Made by a program: the position numbers and the translations under genes. A stretch of 64,000 bases of DNA, from contig NZ_JACBOT010000029.1 of assembly GCF_021532275.1 (NCBI RefSeq), positions 186,001-250,000 on the forward strand, given 5' to 3'. The stretch comes from Brevibacterium sp. UCMA 11754 (GTDB lineage: Bacteria > Actinomycetota > Actinomycetes > Actinomycetales > Brevibacteriaceae). Below, piece by piece: positions 45,070 to 54,755 of the stretch (position 1 is its first letter; each line of letters begins with the position of its first letter). The notes under the pieces were generated by a model. It worked only from the letters and a program-made list of their open reading frames with translations, was not told the origin of the DNA and did no database searches.

Positions 45070-46248
45070 TCAACGTCCTAACAGTTCATCGGAAATGATG
45101 CGCATCTGAATCTCTGACGAGCCCTCGAAGATCTTCGTCAGTCGGGCGTCACGCCAGTGGCGTTCCACTGCGAAGTCCTTCGTGTACCCGGCACCACCAT
45201 GGATCTGCACGGCCTCCGAGGTCACTTTCTCCGCCATCTCGGCGGCCAGGTACTTCACCATCGCGGCTTCCTTGTCACAGCGGCGACCGGAGTCGATTTC
45301 GGTGCACACGTGATACATCAAAGCACGGCTGGCCTCGATCTGGGCCGCCATGTCGGCAACCTTGAACCGCAGATGCTGGAAGTCCGCCAGCGGATGCCCG
45401 AACTGGACCCGCTGCTTCAAGTACGCGATCGAGTCTTCCAGCGCGGCCTGTGCCAGGCCGATCGACCGAGCCGCAGTGTGCGCACGTCCGACCTCGAGAC
45501 CCGAGACTGCTTGGTAGAAGCCTCGGTCTTCCTCACCCAACAGAGCTTCGGCGGGGAGATGGAAGTCGTCGAAGTTCAGGTCCCAGGTCTTCCATCCGAA
45601 GTACCCGATCTTCTTCACAGCAGTGCCAGACATGCCCTCGGGGAAGGAACCGCGTTCCTTCTCCACGAGGAAGGCCGAGATCCCGCGATGACGCTTGGCC
45701 TCGTCGGTCGAGGTGCGGGCGAAGAGGATCAAATAGTTGGCTTGGTCGGCGAACGTGCACCACATCTTCGTGCCGTTGATGACCCAGCCCCCGTCATCGG
45801 CGCGGGTGGCCTTGCAGCGAATGTTGGCAACATCTGAGCCCGCTTCAGCCTCAGAGAGAGAATAGGCGCCTAGGTATTCGCCGGTGGCGACCTTCGGCAG
45901 CATTCTGGCTTCCTGTTCGGGAGAGAAGTTGCCACCCATCCCGTTGCCACGAGCCAGGAGCCCACCAACACTCATCCAGGCTCTGGAGAGTTCTTCGGCG
46001 ACGAGGCAGTACTCGAATACGCCGAGCCCCAGGCCCCCGTATTCTTCGGGGATCAAAATGCCGAAGAACCCCATGTCGGCCATCTGTTTGATGAACCAGT
46101 CCGGGAACTGTCCCTCAATAGGGTCAAGCTCATTGGCCAGCGGGAGGACGACATCGTGGGCGAACTCGCGGGCGAGCGCCTGGATCTCCAACCGTTCCTC
46201 GGTCATGAAATGCGGGGTGTTCGGCCTGGGCCTGGGTTTGTGCGTCAT
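45070..46248 (-). CDS. acyl-CoA dehydrogenase
   Basis: The 392-aa FAD-dependent dehydrogenase shows YSLSEAEAGSDVANI, the WVINGTKMWCTFADQA segment and the C-terminal KIFEGSSEIQMRI with the catalytic Glu. ACADs introduce the 2,3 double bond of an acyl-CoA and pass electrons to ETF. In this operon it may oxidise methylsuccinyl-CoA or a related branched dicarboxyl-CoA to mesaconyl-CoA; that role is inferred. It sits 14 bp after a second ACAD. Confidence 0.88.
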   Translation of the reverse strand: MTHKPRPRPNTPHFMTEERLEIQALAREFAHDVVLPLANELDPIEGQFPDWFIKQMADMGFFGILIPEEYGGLGLGVFEYCLVAEELSRAWMSVGGLLARGNGMGGNFSPEQEARMLPKVATGEYLGAYSLSEAEAGSDVANIRCKATRADDGGWVINGTKMWCTFADQANYLILFARTSTDEAKRHRGISAFLVEKERGSFPEGMSGTAVKKIGYFGWKTWDLNFDDFHLPAEALLGEEDRGFYQAVSGLEVGRAHTAARSIGLAQAALEDSIAYLKQRVQFGHPLADFQHLRFKVADMAAQIEASRALMYHVCTEIDSGRRCDKEAAMVKYLAAEMAEKVTSEAVQIHGGAGYTKDFAVERHWRDARLTKIFEGSSEIQMRIISDELLGR

Positions 46249-46262
46249 GGCGAGTCTCCCTC

Positions 46263-47411
46263 TCAGGCCTTGTTCCGGCCGATGAGCTGTTTGGCGATGA
46301 CGTTCAGCTGGATTTCGTTGGTGCCTTCGCCGACGATCATCAGCGGTGCGTCACGGTAGTAACGTTCGACGTCGTACTCGGTGGAGTATCCGTAACCGCC
46401 ATGGACACGGATCGCGTCAAGGGCCACCTCGGCTGCCATCTCTGAGGCGTAGTACTTGGCCATGCCGGCCTCCATGTCCACGCGCTCACCCGAGTCATAG
46501 GTGCGAGCCGCGTGGAGGACGAGCTGCCGGGCGGCCTCGAGCTTGGTGGCCATCTTCGCCAGCTGATTGCCCACGGCCTGGTGACGCCAGATCGGCTTGC
46601 CCATCGACTCGCGCTCCTGCGAGTACTTCACTGCGTCGTTGAGCGCAGCCTGGGCCACGCCGAGCGAGCGGGACGCGACCTGGATGCGGCCGATCTCCAG
46701 GCCCTTCATCATCTGTTTGAAGCCCACGCCTTCGACCGAGCCGAGCAGCTGGGACTGCGGCTGACGCAGGTTCTCGAACACGAGCTCGCAGGTTTCGACA
46801 CCCTTGTAACCGAGCTTCGAGAGGTTCTTCGACACCGTGAAACCCTCGCCCTTCTCGACAAGGATGATCGAGATGCCTTTGTGGCGGGGGTCGGCGGACG
46901 GGTCGGTCTTGCACAGCAGTGCGATGAGATCGGACTTGCGGGCATTGGTGATCCAGGTCTTCGACCCGTTGATGACGTAGTCCTCGCCGTCCTTGGCCGC
47001 GGCCGTGCGCATAGCCTGCAGGTCAGAGCCGCCGCCGGGTTCGGTCAGGGCCATGGTCGCACGCAGCTCACCGGTGGCCATGCGCGGCAGGTACTGATCC
47101 TTCTGCTCGGCGGTGCCGTATTCGGCGATGAGCTTGGCCACGACGGTGTGCCCGCCCATGGCACCGGCTAAGGACATCCACCCGCGGGCCAGTTCCTGCG
47201 TGATGAGTGCATAGGCCTCGGTCGAGACTTTGCCGTCACCCCAGGGCTCGTCGATCGCGAGACCGTAGATGCCCATGTCCTTCATGGTCTGGATCCACTT
47301 CTCCGGATATTCGTCGGCATGCTCGACCCGGTTGACGTGTGGTTTGACGTCGTGGTCGATGAACTCGGCGACCGTGTCGATCATCATCTGCTCTTCGCTG
47401 CTGACTGCCAT
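46263..47411 (-). CDS. acyl-CoA dehydrogenase
   Basis: The 382-aa protein has MALTEPGGGSDLQAM, YVINGSKTWITNARKSD and the catalytic Glu in MIVGEGTNEIQLNV. It is similar in build to, but clearly divergent from, the neighbouring ACAD, so the two probably act on different acyl-CoAs or form a heteromer. It follows the fumarase gene by 83 bp in the same operon. Confidence 0.88.
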   Translation of the reverse strand: MAVSSEEQMMIDTVAEFIDHDVKPHVNRVEHADEYPEKWIQTMKDMGIYGLAIDEPWGDGKVSTEAYALITQELARGWMSLAGAMGGHTVVAKLIAEYGTAEQKDQYLPRMATGELRATMALTEPGGGSDLQAMRTAAAKDGEDYVINGSKTWITNARKSDLIALLCKTDPSADPRHKGISIILVEKGEGFTVSKNLSKLGYKGVETCELVFENLRQPQSQLLGSVEGVGFKQMMKGLEIGRIQVASRSLGVAQAALNDAVKYSQERESMGKPIWRHQAVGNQLAKMATKLEAARQLVLHAARTYDSGERVDMEAGMAKYYASEMAAEVALDAIRVHGGYGYSTEYDVERYYRDAPLMIVGEGTNEIQLNVIAKQLIGRNKA

Positions 47412-47494
47412 CTCGAATTCCTTTTCCTCTGCTGCTGAAGTTGTGATTATCTGCCTCGCCGAGGTGGCCCGACGTGGCTGTGTCCGTGGTCGGT

Positions 47495-49210
47495 TCAGTC
47501 CAGCTGGGCGCCGTCCTTGGCCGTTCTGGTTCGTCCGAGACTGATTGTGGTGTCGGGTCCGGTGGTGTCAAAGAAGTCGTGGCCCTTGTCGTCGGTGACG
47601 ATGAACGCGGGGAAGTCCTCAACCTTGATGCGCCATACCGCTTCCATCCCCAGGTCTTCCATATCGAGGACCTCGACTTCGGTGATGCAGTCCTGGGCCA
47701 GACGTGCCGCGGGTCCGCCGATGGAGCCTAGGTAGAAGCCACCGAATTCCGCACAGGAGTTCTTGACCTGGGCCGAGCGGTTGCCCTTGGCGAGCATGAT
47801 CATCGACCCGCCGGCTTCCTGGAACTCGCGCACATAGGTGTCCATCCGTGAGGCGGTGGTCGGCCCGAAGGATCCCGAGGGCATTCCCTCCGGGGTCTTG
47901 GCCGGGCCCGCGTAATAGATCGGATGGTCTTTGAAGTAGTCGGGCAGCTGACCACCCTCAGCCAGTCGCTGGCGCAGATTCGCGTGGACGATGTCTCGGG
48001 CGACGATCATCGTGCCTGTCAGTGAGAGCCTGTCGCCGACGGCCAATTGGCTCAGCTGGGACTGGAGCTCTGGCATGGGCCGGTCGAGGTCGACGGCGGT
48101 GACGTTGCCGGATTCGATCTCATCGACGCGACCCATCGACGGCAGGAACCGAGCCGGATCGTGTTCGAGTTCTTCGATGAACACACCGTCTGCGTTGATG
48201 CGGGCAATGATCTGCCGGTCCGCCGAACAGCTCACGGCGATGGCGATCGGCAGAGACCCGTTGTGGCGTGGGAGCCTGACGACGCGCACGTCGTGGCAGA
48301 AGTACTTACCCCCGAACTGTGCCCCGAACCCGAGCGTCTGCGTCAGCGTGAACACGGTGTCTTCGAAGTCCGTGTCGCGGAATCCGTGGCCCCGTCTCGC
48401 GTCCCCGGCCGTCGGCAGGTCATCGAGGTAGTGGGCGCTGGCTAGTTTCGCGGTCTTGAGCGTGAACTCCGCCGAGGGCCCGCCGATGACCACTGCCAGG
48501 TGGTAGGGAGGGCAGGCTGCTGTGCCCAGCGTCGAGATCTTCTCTGCCAGGAAGTCGAGCATCGATGACTCGTTGAGCACGGCCTTCGTCTCCTGGTAGA
48601 GGAAGGACTTGTTCGCACTTCCCCCGCCCTTGGCCATGAACAGCAGCTCATAGTCATCGTCTGGACTGAGGCCCACTTCGATCTGTGCGGGCAGGTTGGT
48701 GCCCGTGTTCTTCTCTTCGAAGAGGCTGACCGGAGCCAACTGTGAGTAGCGAAGGTTGAGTTCCTCGTACGCCTTGTGGATGCCGGCCGAGAGGTGCCTC
48801 GCATCGTCACCATCGGTGAGCACATTGGGGCCACGTTTGGCGGAGACGATCGCTGTGCCGGTGTCCTGGCACATCGGCAGGACCTCCCCGGCAGAGACCG
48901 AAGCGTTCTGCAGCAGGTCGAGGGCGACGAAGACGTCGTTGGCGCTGGCCTCCGGATCGTCGATGATGGCGCGCAGGCTGGCCAGGTGGTCGGTGCGCAG
49001 GTAGTGCGAGACCTCTTTGAAGGCCACCTCGGCGAGGGCGGTGAGCGTTGAGGGCGCCACCTGCAGGAAGGACCTGGACTGGTCGGCCACCTCGGCGTGG
49101 ATCTGCTTCACACCGTCGATGTCGAGGCGGCGCATGGCCGGCCCCGCACCGCTGGTGGGCAGCAGAGACGTATACGCGAAGGCCGGTGTTGTGTCAGGTT
49201 GTTCGGCCAT
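47495..49210 (-). CDS. class I fumarate hydratase (iron-sulfur)
   Basis: The 571-aa protein matches class I fumarases: [24 protein letters not shown] and [16 protein letters not shown] supply the three cysteines of a [4Fe-4S] cluster. Class I fumarases reversibly hydrate fumarate and several also hydrate mesaconate to citramalate. In this CoA-ester operon the mesaconase reaction is attractive, but ordinary fumarase is possible. It lies 5 bp after the CoA transferase. Confidence 0.88.
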   Translation of the reverse strand: MAEQPDTTPAFAYTSLLPTSGAGPAMRRLDIDGVKQIHAEVADQSRSFLQVAPSTLTALAEVAFKEVSHYLRTDHLASLRAIIDDPEASANDVFVALDLLQNASVSAGEVLPMCQDTGTAIVSAKRGPNVLTDGDDARHLSAGIHKAYEELNLRYSQLAPVSLFEEKNTGTNLPAQIEVGLSPDDDYELLFMAKGGGSANKSFLYQETKAVLNESSMLDFLAEKISTLGTAACPPYHLAVVIGGPSAEFTLKTAKLASAHYLDDLPTAGDARRGHGFRDTDFEDTVFTLTQTLGFGAQFGGKYFCHDVRVVRLPRHNGSLPIAIAVSCSADRQIIARINADGVFIEELEHDPARFLPSMGRVDEIESGNVTAVDLDRPMPELQSQLSQLAVGDRLSLTGTMIVARDIVHANLRQRLAEGGQLPDYFKDHPIYYAGPAKTPEGMPSGSFGPTTASRMDTYVREFQEAGGSMIMLAKGNRSAQVKNSCAEFGGFYLGSIGGPAARLAQDCITEVEVLDMEDLGMEAVWRIKVEDFPAFIVTDDKGHDFFDTTGPDTTISLGRTRTAKDGAQLD

Positions 49211-49215
49211 GGTGA

Positions 49216-50403
49216 TCAGACTGCTCCTTCACGATGGAGTTCGGCAACCTTCTCCGGGCTGAATCCCAGATCGCCGAGGATGGTGTCCGTATGGTCTCCG
49301 ACATCGGGAATCGGATCCATCCGAGGTTCAACCCCGGACATGCCGACCGGAGGCAGCAGCATCGGGATCGGCCCGACCGGGGAACCGACGTCCTGCCAGC
49401 GATCGCGCTCGACCAGCTGGGGGTGATCGGCGATCTCAGTCATGTCCCGCTGCCGCGAGTGTGCGACCTTGGCGGTTTCGAGGAGCTCGTCGCATTGCGC
49501 GCCGGTGAAGTCGGCGAAGACTGCTTCGATGATGGTTTGCAGCTCATCGCGGTGGGCGTAGCGGTGGGCTGCCCGGTCGAAGCGTTCGTCGGTGACCATG
49601 TCCTCTCGACCAAGGACCTGGGTGGCGAAGCTCTTCCATTCGCGTTCGTTCTGGATCGCCAGCATGATCTGAGTGCCATCGCCGCAGGTGAAGGCGCCAT
49701 AGGGGGCGATGGCAGCGTGCGAGGTTCCGGCCCGAGTGGGGCGGGTGCCGCTGCCGTGGGTGAAGTAGAGGGGGTAGCCCATCCATTCGACGAGGGAGTC
49801 GAAGAGGCTGATCTGCAAGGTGGCGCCCTCGCCGGTGCGTTCACGGTTGAACAGCGCGGTGAGGATGCCGGAATACGCGTACATTCCGGCGGAGATGTCC
49901 GCCGTTGAGATTCCCGTCTTCGCGGGATGATCCTCGGTCCCCGTTACGGAGACCAAACCTGCCTCGGCCTGCACAAGTGCATCGTAAGCCTTGGCATTCT
50001 TGTACGGCCCGTCTGGTCCGTATCCGGAGATCGAGGCGTAGATGAGTCGATCGTTCATGTCGCGCAGCTCTTCAGCACTGAAGCCCAAGCGCTCGGCGGC
50101 GCCGGGGGCGAAGTTCTGGATGAACACGTCGGCCTCGGCGACGAGGTTCTTGAGGATCGCCTTGCCCTCCGGGTGTTTGAGGTCGACGCTCAGGCTCTCC
50201 TTGTTGCGGTTGAGCCACACGAAGTGACTCGCCATTCCGTTGACCGTCGTGTCATAGCCGCGAGCGAAGTCCCCAGTCCCGGGGCGTTCGATCTTGATCA
50301 CACGAGCACCGAGATCGGCGAGCTGCCTGGAGGCGAAGGGCGCCGCCACAGCCTGCTCGCAGCTGATGACGGTGATCCCGGACAAGGGAAGTTCGGCGTG
50401 CAC
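49216..50403 (-). CDS. family III CoA transferase (CaiB/BaiF)
   Basis: The approximately 395-aa protein begins [25 protein letters not shown] and has [35 protein letters not shown] catalytic stretch with the active Asp in AKAYDAL. It resembles succinyl-CoA:itaconate/mesaconate CoA transferases and would activate the imported dicarboxylate. GTG 50403, with GTGGAGG just upstream, is chosen; ATG 50427 is an alternative. It heads the operon and is divergent from the GntR gene. Confidence 0.85.
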   Translation of the reverse strand: MHAELPLSGITVISCEQAVAAPFASRQLADLGARVIKIERPGTGDFARGYDTTVNGMASHFVWLNRNKESLSVDLKHPEGKAILKNLVAEADVFIQNFAPGAAERLGFSAEELRDMNDRLIYASISGYGPDGPYKNAKAYDALVQAEAGLVSVTGTEDHPAKTGISTADISAGMYAYSGILTALFNRERTGEGATLQISLFDSLVEWMGYPLYFTHGSGTRPTRAGTSHAAIAPYGAFTCGDGTQIMLAIQNEREWKSFATQVLGREDMVTDERFDRAAHRYAHRDELQTIIEAVFADFTGAQCDELLETAKVAHSRQRDMTEIADHPQLVERDRWQDVGSPVGPIPMLLPPVGMSGVEPRMDPIPDVGDHTDTILGDLGFSPEKVAELHREGAV

Positions 50404-50459
50404 GGGGCCTCCACAACGAGATTTCATAAGCTTTCCCCGACAGAATACATCATTCCGAT

Positions 50460-50473
50460 AATCATGCATTGTT
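50460..50473. promoter_or_regulatory. candidate GntR operator, catabolic side
   Basis: AATCATGCATTGTT is a one-mismatch form of the palindrome AA-N-AATGCATT-N-TT found upstream of the TRAP genes at 51296-51309. It lies about 60 bp before the CoA transferase start. Confidence 0.6.
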
Positions 50474-50557
50474 CACTCTGAAACCGTGCACCGGGATACA
50501 CTTCACTGAGCGAAGGTAATCGACGACAGACGACGAGCGGCAACGGAAGGCTGTGGA

Positions 50558-51238
50558 GTGGATCAGGAATCAGCATCGACGAAGCGGGACAAAATCGTCC
50601 TCGGCCTGCGCCGGAAGATCCTCGGCCGCGAACTCGATCGCGGCGAGCGCCTGCGCCAGGACCAGGTCGCCGACTGGTTCAGCGCCTCGATCACCCCTGT
50701 GCGCGAGGCATTGCGCATCCTCGAATCCGAAGGCCTCGTGTCCTCCGAAGCCCACCGCGGCGTTCGCGTGGCCGGGGTCGACATCGACCGCCTCAAATCA
50801 CTCTTCGTCACCCGCAAGCTCACAGAGACCTTCGCCATCGCTCGCGCCACGACAAGGATCTCCCGCCACGAGCTGCGCCAGGCCGAGAAGCTCCTCGAGG
50901 CCCTGGATGCCGCCAGTGAAGAAGGCGATGCCATGGGCCGCAACACCCGCAATGAGGAGTTCCACTTCTTCTTCTACGACCGGTGCGGACTGCCGGCCCT
51001 GCGTGATGACATCGCGACCAGGTGGCGAGCCTTCCCCTGGGATCTCACGCTCGACAGCTCGGACCGACTCAATCAGGTCCACAGCGAACATCAGTCCATC
51101 GTCGATGCCGTGAAACGGATCGATCCCGACGCTGCGGCGACCCACCTCGGCGATCACATCACCAATGGATTCCTGCGCCTGGCCGAATCGACGACGGGCG
51201 AGCCGATCACTGACCCCTTCGACTTCGACGCGGACTGA
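50558..51238 (+). CDS. GntR-family regulator (FCD type)
   Basis: The 226-aa protein has an N-terminal winged HTH (LRQDQVADWFSASITPVREALRILESEGLV) and an all-helical FCD effector domain with a metal-site pattern ending in HSEHQSIVDAV and HLGDHITNGFLRL. The GTG at 50558 has GGAAGG at 50545-50550. It sits between the CoA-ester operon and the TRAP transporter, with one copy of a common 14-bp palindrome on each side. It probably controls both. Confidence 0.88.
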   Translation: MDQESASTKRDKIVLGLRRKILGRELDRGERLRQDQVADWFSASITPVREALRILESEGLVSSEAHRGVRVAGVDIDRLKSLFVTRKLTETFAIARATTRISRHELRQAEKLLEALDAASEEGDAMGRNTRNEEFHFFFYDRCGLPALRDDIATRWRAFPWDLTLDSSDRLNQVHSEHQSIVDAVKRIDPDAAATHLGDHITNGFLRLAESTTGEPITDPFDFDAD

Positions 51239-51295
51239 GCAACCCCACTCCCCCGTTCTCTGTATCCATCGCCCTTGGATTCCCACATCTCAAGA

Positions 51296-51309
51296 AATAA
51301 TGCATTCTT
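51296..51309. promoter_or_regulatory. candidate GntR operator, TRAP side
   Basis: AATAATGCATTCTT is a perfect AA-N-AATGCATT-N-TT palindrome just upstream of an AT-rich stretch (GATAATATT) that could be the -10 region of the TRAP promoter. Confidence 0.6.
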
Positions 51310-51484
51310 TGGTAGATAATATTGGAAATCGACTGATTCTCGTCTAAGCTCAAATCGTTTGACTCCTTGTGTGACTCAGCGCACCGCCAAGGCACGTTGC
51401 CGTGCATTGTGCAGCAGACTGCGATGTCTGCACTGGTCACCTCGGAGACTGACATGACACTGGTCTCGATTACTGGAGCTGACG

Positions 51485-52528
51485 ATGACGTCGATACGAC
51501 GACCCAGGTGGAAACCGCTGGTTGCCTGCCTGTCGATCTGCCTGCTCGCTCTGAGCGGCTGCAATCCCGCGCGCAGCGGCAAGCAGGAGAAGTTCGAACT
51601 GCGCTTTGCCCATGTGACGTCGACGGGTACGCCGAAGGGACTCGCCGCCGACTACTTTGCGAAGCAGATCGAGGAGAAATCCGACGGTCGCATTCAGGTC
51701 GAGGTGTTCCCGAACTCGGAGCTCTACGGCGACAAGGATGAGATGCAGGCACTGCAGTCCAACGCCGTGCAGATGCTCGCCCCGGCGAGCGCGAAGTTCA
51801 CGACGATCGCACCGAGCCTGCAGGTCCTTGACCTGCCGTTCATCTTCGACGAACCCGATGAGATACCGGATATCGTCAGTCCCGACACCGAAATCGGCAA
51901 GGCGATCTACGCCAACCCGGATCTTGAGGCCAATGGGCTCAAAGTGCTGGGTCTGTGGGACTCCGGAATGAAGCAGATCCACTCGAACAGCCCAACGCTC
52001 TCGCCCAAGGACATGAAGGGCAAGAAGTACCGCATCCAGCCCTCCGACGTCCTGCGCACCCAGTTCGAGACTTGGGGCGGAATCCCGTCTCCCCTGGCCT
52101 TCGCGGAGGTCTACAACGGCCTTCAGCAGGGACTCATCGACGGCGGTGAGAACACTTACTCGAACATTGAGTCACAGAAGATGCATACGGTCCAGAAGTA
52201 CGTGACCGAACTCGACCACGGTTACATCGGCTACATCCTCACTGTGAACAAGCGTTGGTACGACGAACTGCCGGATGATCTGCAGGCAGTCGTCGACGAA
52301 TCCGCGGACGAGGCTTCCGCATTCAACCGGCAGGAGTCGCAGAAGGTCAATGCGGAGTCGAAGCGACTCATCGAGGAATCCGGTGGCACGACAATCGTCG
52401 TGCCCACGAAGAAGGAGCGCCAGTCGTTTAAGGACCGGGTGGTGCCCTCCGAGTACGAGAAGTACCGGGATGTCATCGGCCCCGAGGTCGTTGATGAGCT
52501 CCTGCTGCGTGACAAGGAACGGGAGTGA
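51485..52528 (+). CDS. dctP: TRAP transporter substrate-binding lipoprotein
   Basis: The 347-aa protein has a basic start, a hydrophobic stretch and the lipobox LALSGC, so it should be lipid-anchored outside the membrane. The DctP fold is indicated by LRFAHVTSTGTPKGLAADYF, and KKYRIQPSDVL carries the Arg that binds the substrate carboxylate. It is the first of three TRAP genes. The ligand is likely a C5 dicarboxylate given the divergent operon. Confidence 0.9.
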   Translation: MTSIRRPRWKPLVACLSICLLALSGCNPARSGKQEKFELRFAHVTSTGTPKGLAADYFAKQIEEKSDGRIQVEVFPNSELYGDKDEMQALQSNAVQMLAPASAKFTTIAPSLQVLDLPFIFDEPDEIPDIVSPDTEIGKAIYANPDLEANGLKVLGLWDSGMKQIHSNSPTLSPKDMKGKKYRIQPSDVLRTQFETWGGIPSPLAFAEVYNGLQQGLIDGGENTYSNIESQKMHTVQKYVTELDHGYIGYILTVNKRWYDELPDDLQAVVDESADEASAFNRQESQKVNAESKRLIEESGGTTIVVPTKKERQSFKDRVVPSEYEKYRDVIGPEVVDELLLRDKERE

Positions 52529-52530
52529 CG

Positions 52531-53163
52531 ATGAGAACCTTCGACAAGTATCTGAGCCGGGTGGAGAACTTCCTGGCCGGCGCCAGTCTCATCGGCGCCA
52601 CAGCACTCGCGGTCTTCGCCGTGCTTCTGCGCAACATCACCGGTGATGTCCTGTTCTGGTCCGAAGAGGCCATCATCTACCTCATCATCTGTTCGACCTT
52701 CTTCGGCGCGGTCGTGACCCTGCGCCACAACGAGCACGTGGCCGTGGACATCATGCCGACGCTTCTCAAAGGCAAGAAGAAGAAGTTCTTCGTTGTCCTC
52801 GGCGGCCTCATGACGCTGATCTACGCGGGCTTCATCGCCTACCTGTCCTGGGCGCTCATCAGCGAACCGTTCTCGCGCACCACGATCACCCCGGCTCTCA
52901 AGCTGCCGCTGTGGGTCGTCGAACTCTCGCTGGCGATCGGCATGACGCTGTTCTTCATCCGCGCCGCCGAAATGCTCATCCGTGCGGTGAAGACACCACC
53001 GGAGGCACTCGACAAAGACGTGTTCGCTGAAGAGGCCGCGGCCGTCGGCATCAACGTGAAGGATGTCGCCATCGATGACGATCCGTCCACGACGCCGAAC
53101 AACCGTACGACCGGGGACGACAACCTCGGCGACGGAGACGGCACGAAGGAAGGGGATCGCTGA
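52531..53163 (+). CDS. dctQ: TRAP transporter small permease
   Basis: The 210-aa protein has four predicted helices (about residues 15-32, 48-66, 90-110 and 126-146) in the DctQ pattern. The ATG at 52531 has GGGAG upstream and is preferred to the GTG overlapping the dctP stop. The last 50 or so residues form an acidic, Asn/Gly/Thr-rich tail not usual in the family and probably disordered. Its stop overlaps dctM. Confidence 0.85.
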   Translation: MRTFDKYLSRVENFLAGASLIGATALAVFAVLLRNITGDVLFWSEEAIIYLIICSTFFGAVVTLRHNEHVAVDIMPTLLKGKKKKFFVVLGGLMTLIYAGFIAYLSWALISEPFSRTTITPALKLPLWVVELSLAIGMTLFFIRAAEMLIRAVKTPPEALDKDVFAEEAAAVGINVKDVAIDDDPSTTPNNRTTGDDNLGDGDGTKEGDR

Positions 53164-54449
53164 TGCTCGAAGCAACATTCGTTCTCATTGCAGTCCTCAT
53201 TCTGCTGCTCGTCACCTCGGCGCCCATCGCGGTGGCCCTTGGCCTGACCAGCCTCGTCTACTTCTACTACTTCACGCTCATCCCGATGACTCAGGTCTCG
53301 GAACGGCTGTTCAATGCGCTCAACTCATTCCCGCTCATGGCGATCCCGTTCTTCATCCTCGCGGCAAACATCATGTCCCGCGGCGGAATCTCGCGGCGGC
53401 TGACCGATTTCGGTGCCGCGATGGTCGGGCATCTGCGCGGCGGAATGGCGATCACCACGGTGCTCGCGTGCATGTTCTTCGCCGCGGTCTCCGGTTCCTC
53501 GCCTGCCACGGTCGTCGCCGTCGGCGCGCTGATGATCCCTGCCATGATGCGAAACGGCTATCCGAAGGAGTTCTCCACAGGACTCGTGGCCACTTCGGGG
53601 TCCTTGGGCATCCTCATTCCCCCGTCGATTCCGCTCATCGTCTTCGGCATCGCCACCGAACAGAACATCGGCGATCTCTTCCTCGCCGGTATCCTGCCGG
53701 GCATCCTTGCCGGCGTCATGCTGCTGGCCATGGCCGTGTTCGTGGCATGGAAGAAGGGGTACGGTCACGCGGGAGCCGGCTTCAAATTGTCGAATGCCGA
53801 CAAACTCAAGGCCTTCCGCGACGCTATCCTCGCGCTGGCGCTGCCGTTCCTCGTCCTCGGCGGAATCTACTCCGGCTGGTTCACCCCCACCGAGGCGGCG
53901 GCCGTCGCAGTCGCCTACTCCCTGGTGGTGTCCCTGGTGATCTACCGCGAGATCAAGATCTCGCAGCTGTGGGAAGTCACGCTCTCGTCGGTGAAGACCT
54001 CGGCGATGGTCATGTTCATCATCGCCAACGGCATCCTCTTCACCTTCGTGCTGGCCAGCGAACGGATCCCGGGGTCGATATCGGCAACGATCACCGACTG
54101 GGACCTGCAGCCCTGGCAGTTCCTCATCCTCGTCAACATCCTGCTGCTGTTCGTGGGCTGTGTGATGGAGACGTCCTCAGCGATCCTCATCCTCGCGCCA
54201 ATCCTGCTGCCGATCGCCATGGAGCTGGGCATCGACCCGATCCACTTCGGCATCATCGTCGTGATGAACCTGGAGATCGGCATGATCACGCCGCCGCTGG
54301 GGCTCAACCTGTTCGTCGCCTCCGGTATGTCGGGCATGAGCGTGATGAGCGTGGCGAAGGCTGCCATCCCGAGCGCCCTGGTGCTCTTGGCCGCCCTAGC
54401 GCTGGTGACCTTCGTGCCGTTCTTCGCGACGGCGTTCGTGGGGTCGTAG
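53163..54449 (+). CDS. dctM: TRAP transporter large permease
   Basis: The 428-aa membrane protein has about 12 helices. DctM features include FPLMAIPFFILAANIMSRGG, SGSSPATVVAVGALMIPAM and LGILIPPSIPLIVFG. Start codon ATG overlaps the dctQ stop by one base. The stop TAG is the beginning of a three-copy 15-bp repeat. The trio imports a carboxylate driven by a sodium gradient. Confidence 0.92.
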   Translation: MLEATFVLIAVLILLLVTSAPIAVALGLTSLVYFYYFTLIPMTQVSERLFNALNSFPLMAIPFFILAANIMSRGGISRRLTDFGAAMVGHLRGGMAITTVLACMFFAAVSGSSPATVVAVGALMIPAMMRNGYPKEFSTGLVATSGSLGILIPPSIPLIVFGIATEQNIGDLFLAGILPGILAGVMLLAMAVFVAWKKGYGHAGAGFKLSNADKLKAFRDAILALALPFLVLGGIYSGWFTPTEAAAVAVAYSLVVSLVIYREIKISQLWEVTLSSVKTSAMVMFIIANGILFTFVLASERIPGSISATITDWDLQPWQFLILVNILLLFVGCVMETSSAILILAPILLPIAMELGIDPIHFGIIVVMNLEIGMITPPLGLNLFVASGMSGMSVMSVAKAAIPSALVLLAALALVTFVPFFATAFVGS

Positions 54450-54490
54450 GGCCCGAGGACGTAGGGCCCGAGGACGTAGGGCCCGAGGAC
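54446..54490. repeat. three perfect copies of a 15-bp direct repeat
   Basis: GTAGGGCCCGAGGAC occurs three times head to tail (54446-54460, 54461-54475, 54476-54490). The first copy includes the dctM TAG stop; since 15 is a multiple of three, each copy carries the same in-frame TAG. It is probably a slippage product, and lies just before the large palindrome. Confidence 0.9.
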
Positions 54491-54497
54491 GATCGAT

Positions 54498-54549
54498 CAC
54501 TTGTGGTGCAGGTGGCCAGTTTGCAAACTGGCCACCTGCACCACAAGTG
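54498..54549. terminator. perfect 52-bp palindrome, probable TRAP operon terminator
   Basis: Two 26-bp arms (54498-54523 and 54524-54549) are exactly complementary with no spacer at all. On RNA it would form an about 24-bp stem. There is no T-run after it. The rest of the gap to 54755 shows no gene. Confidence 0.8.
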
Positions 54550-54755
54550 TTCAGTGGTCATAGAAGCGTGGCGAGAGTCGTCACCTCGTCGCAGCACCCA
54601 CCCACAGCGCGCTGCCAGCTTTCATCTGGATAATCGTAGTCAGCCGCCTACATGCAGACTTCCGGAAGGAACATGGACGACTATCGAAGTCCCGGCTGGG
54701 ACATCATTGGCAGTATCAGACCTCAGCAACATCTCGCGCGGGCAGGTGAACTCCG

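Noticed and set aside
54446..54490. Possible CRISPR-like repeat array
   Set aside because: The three 15-bp units are directly adjacent with no spacers and there are no cas genes.
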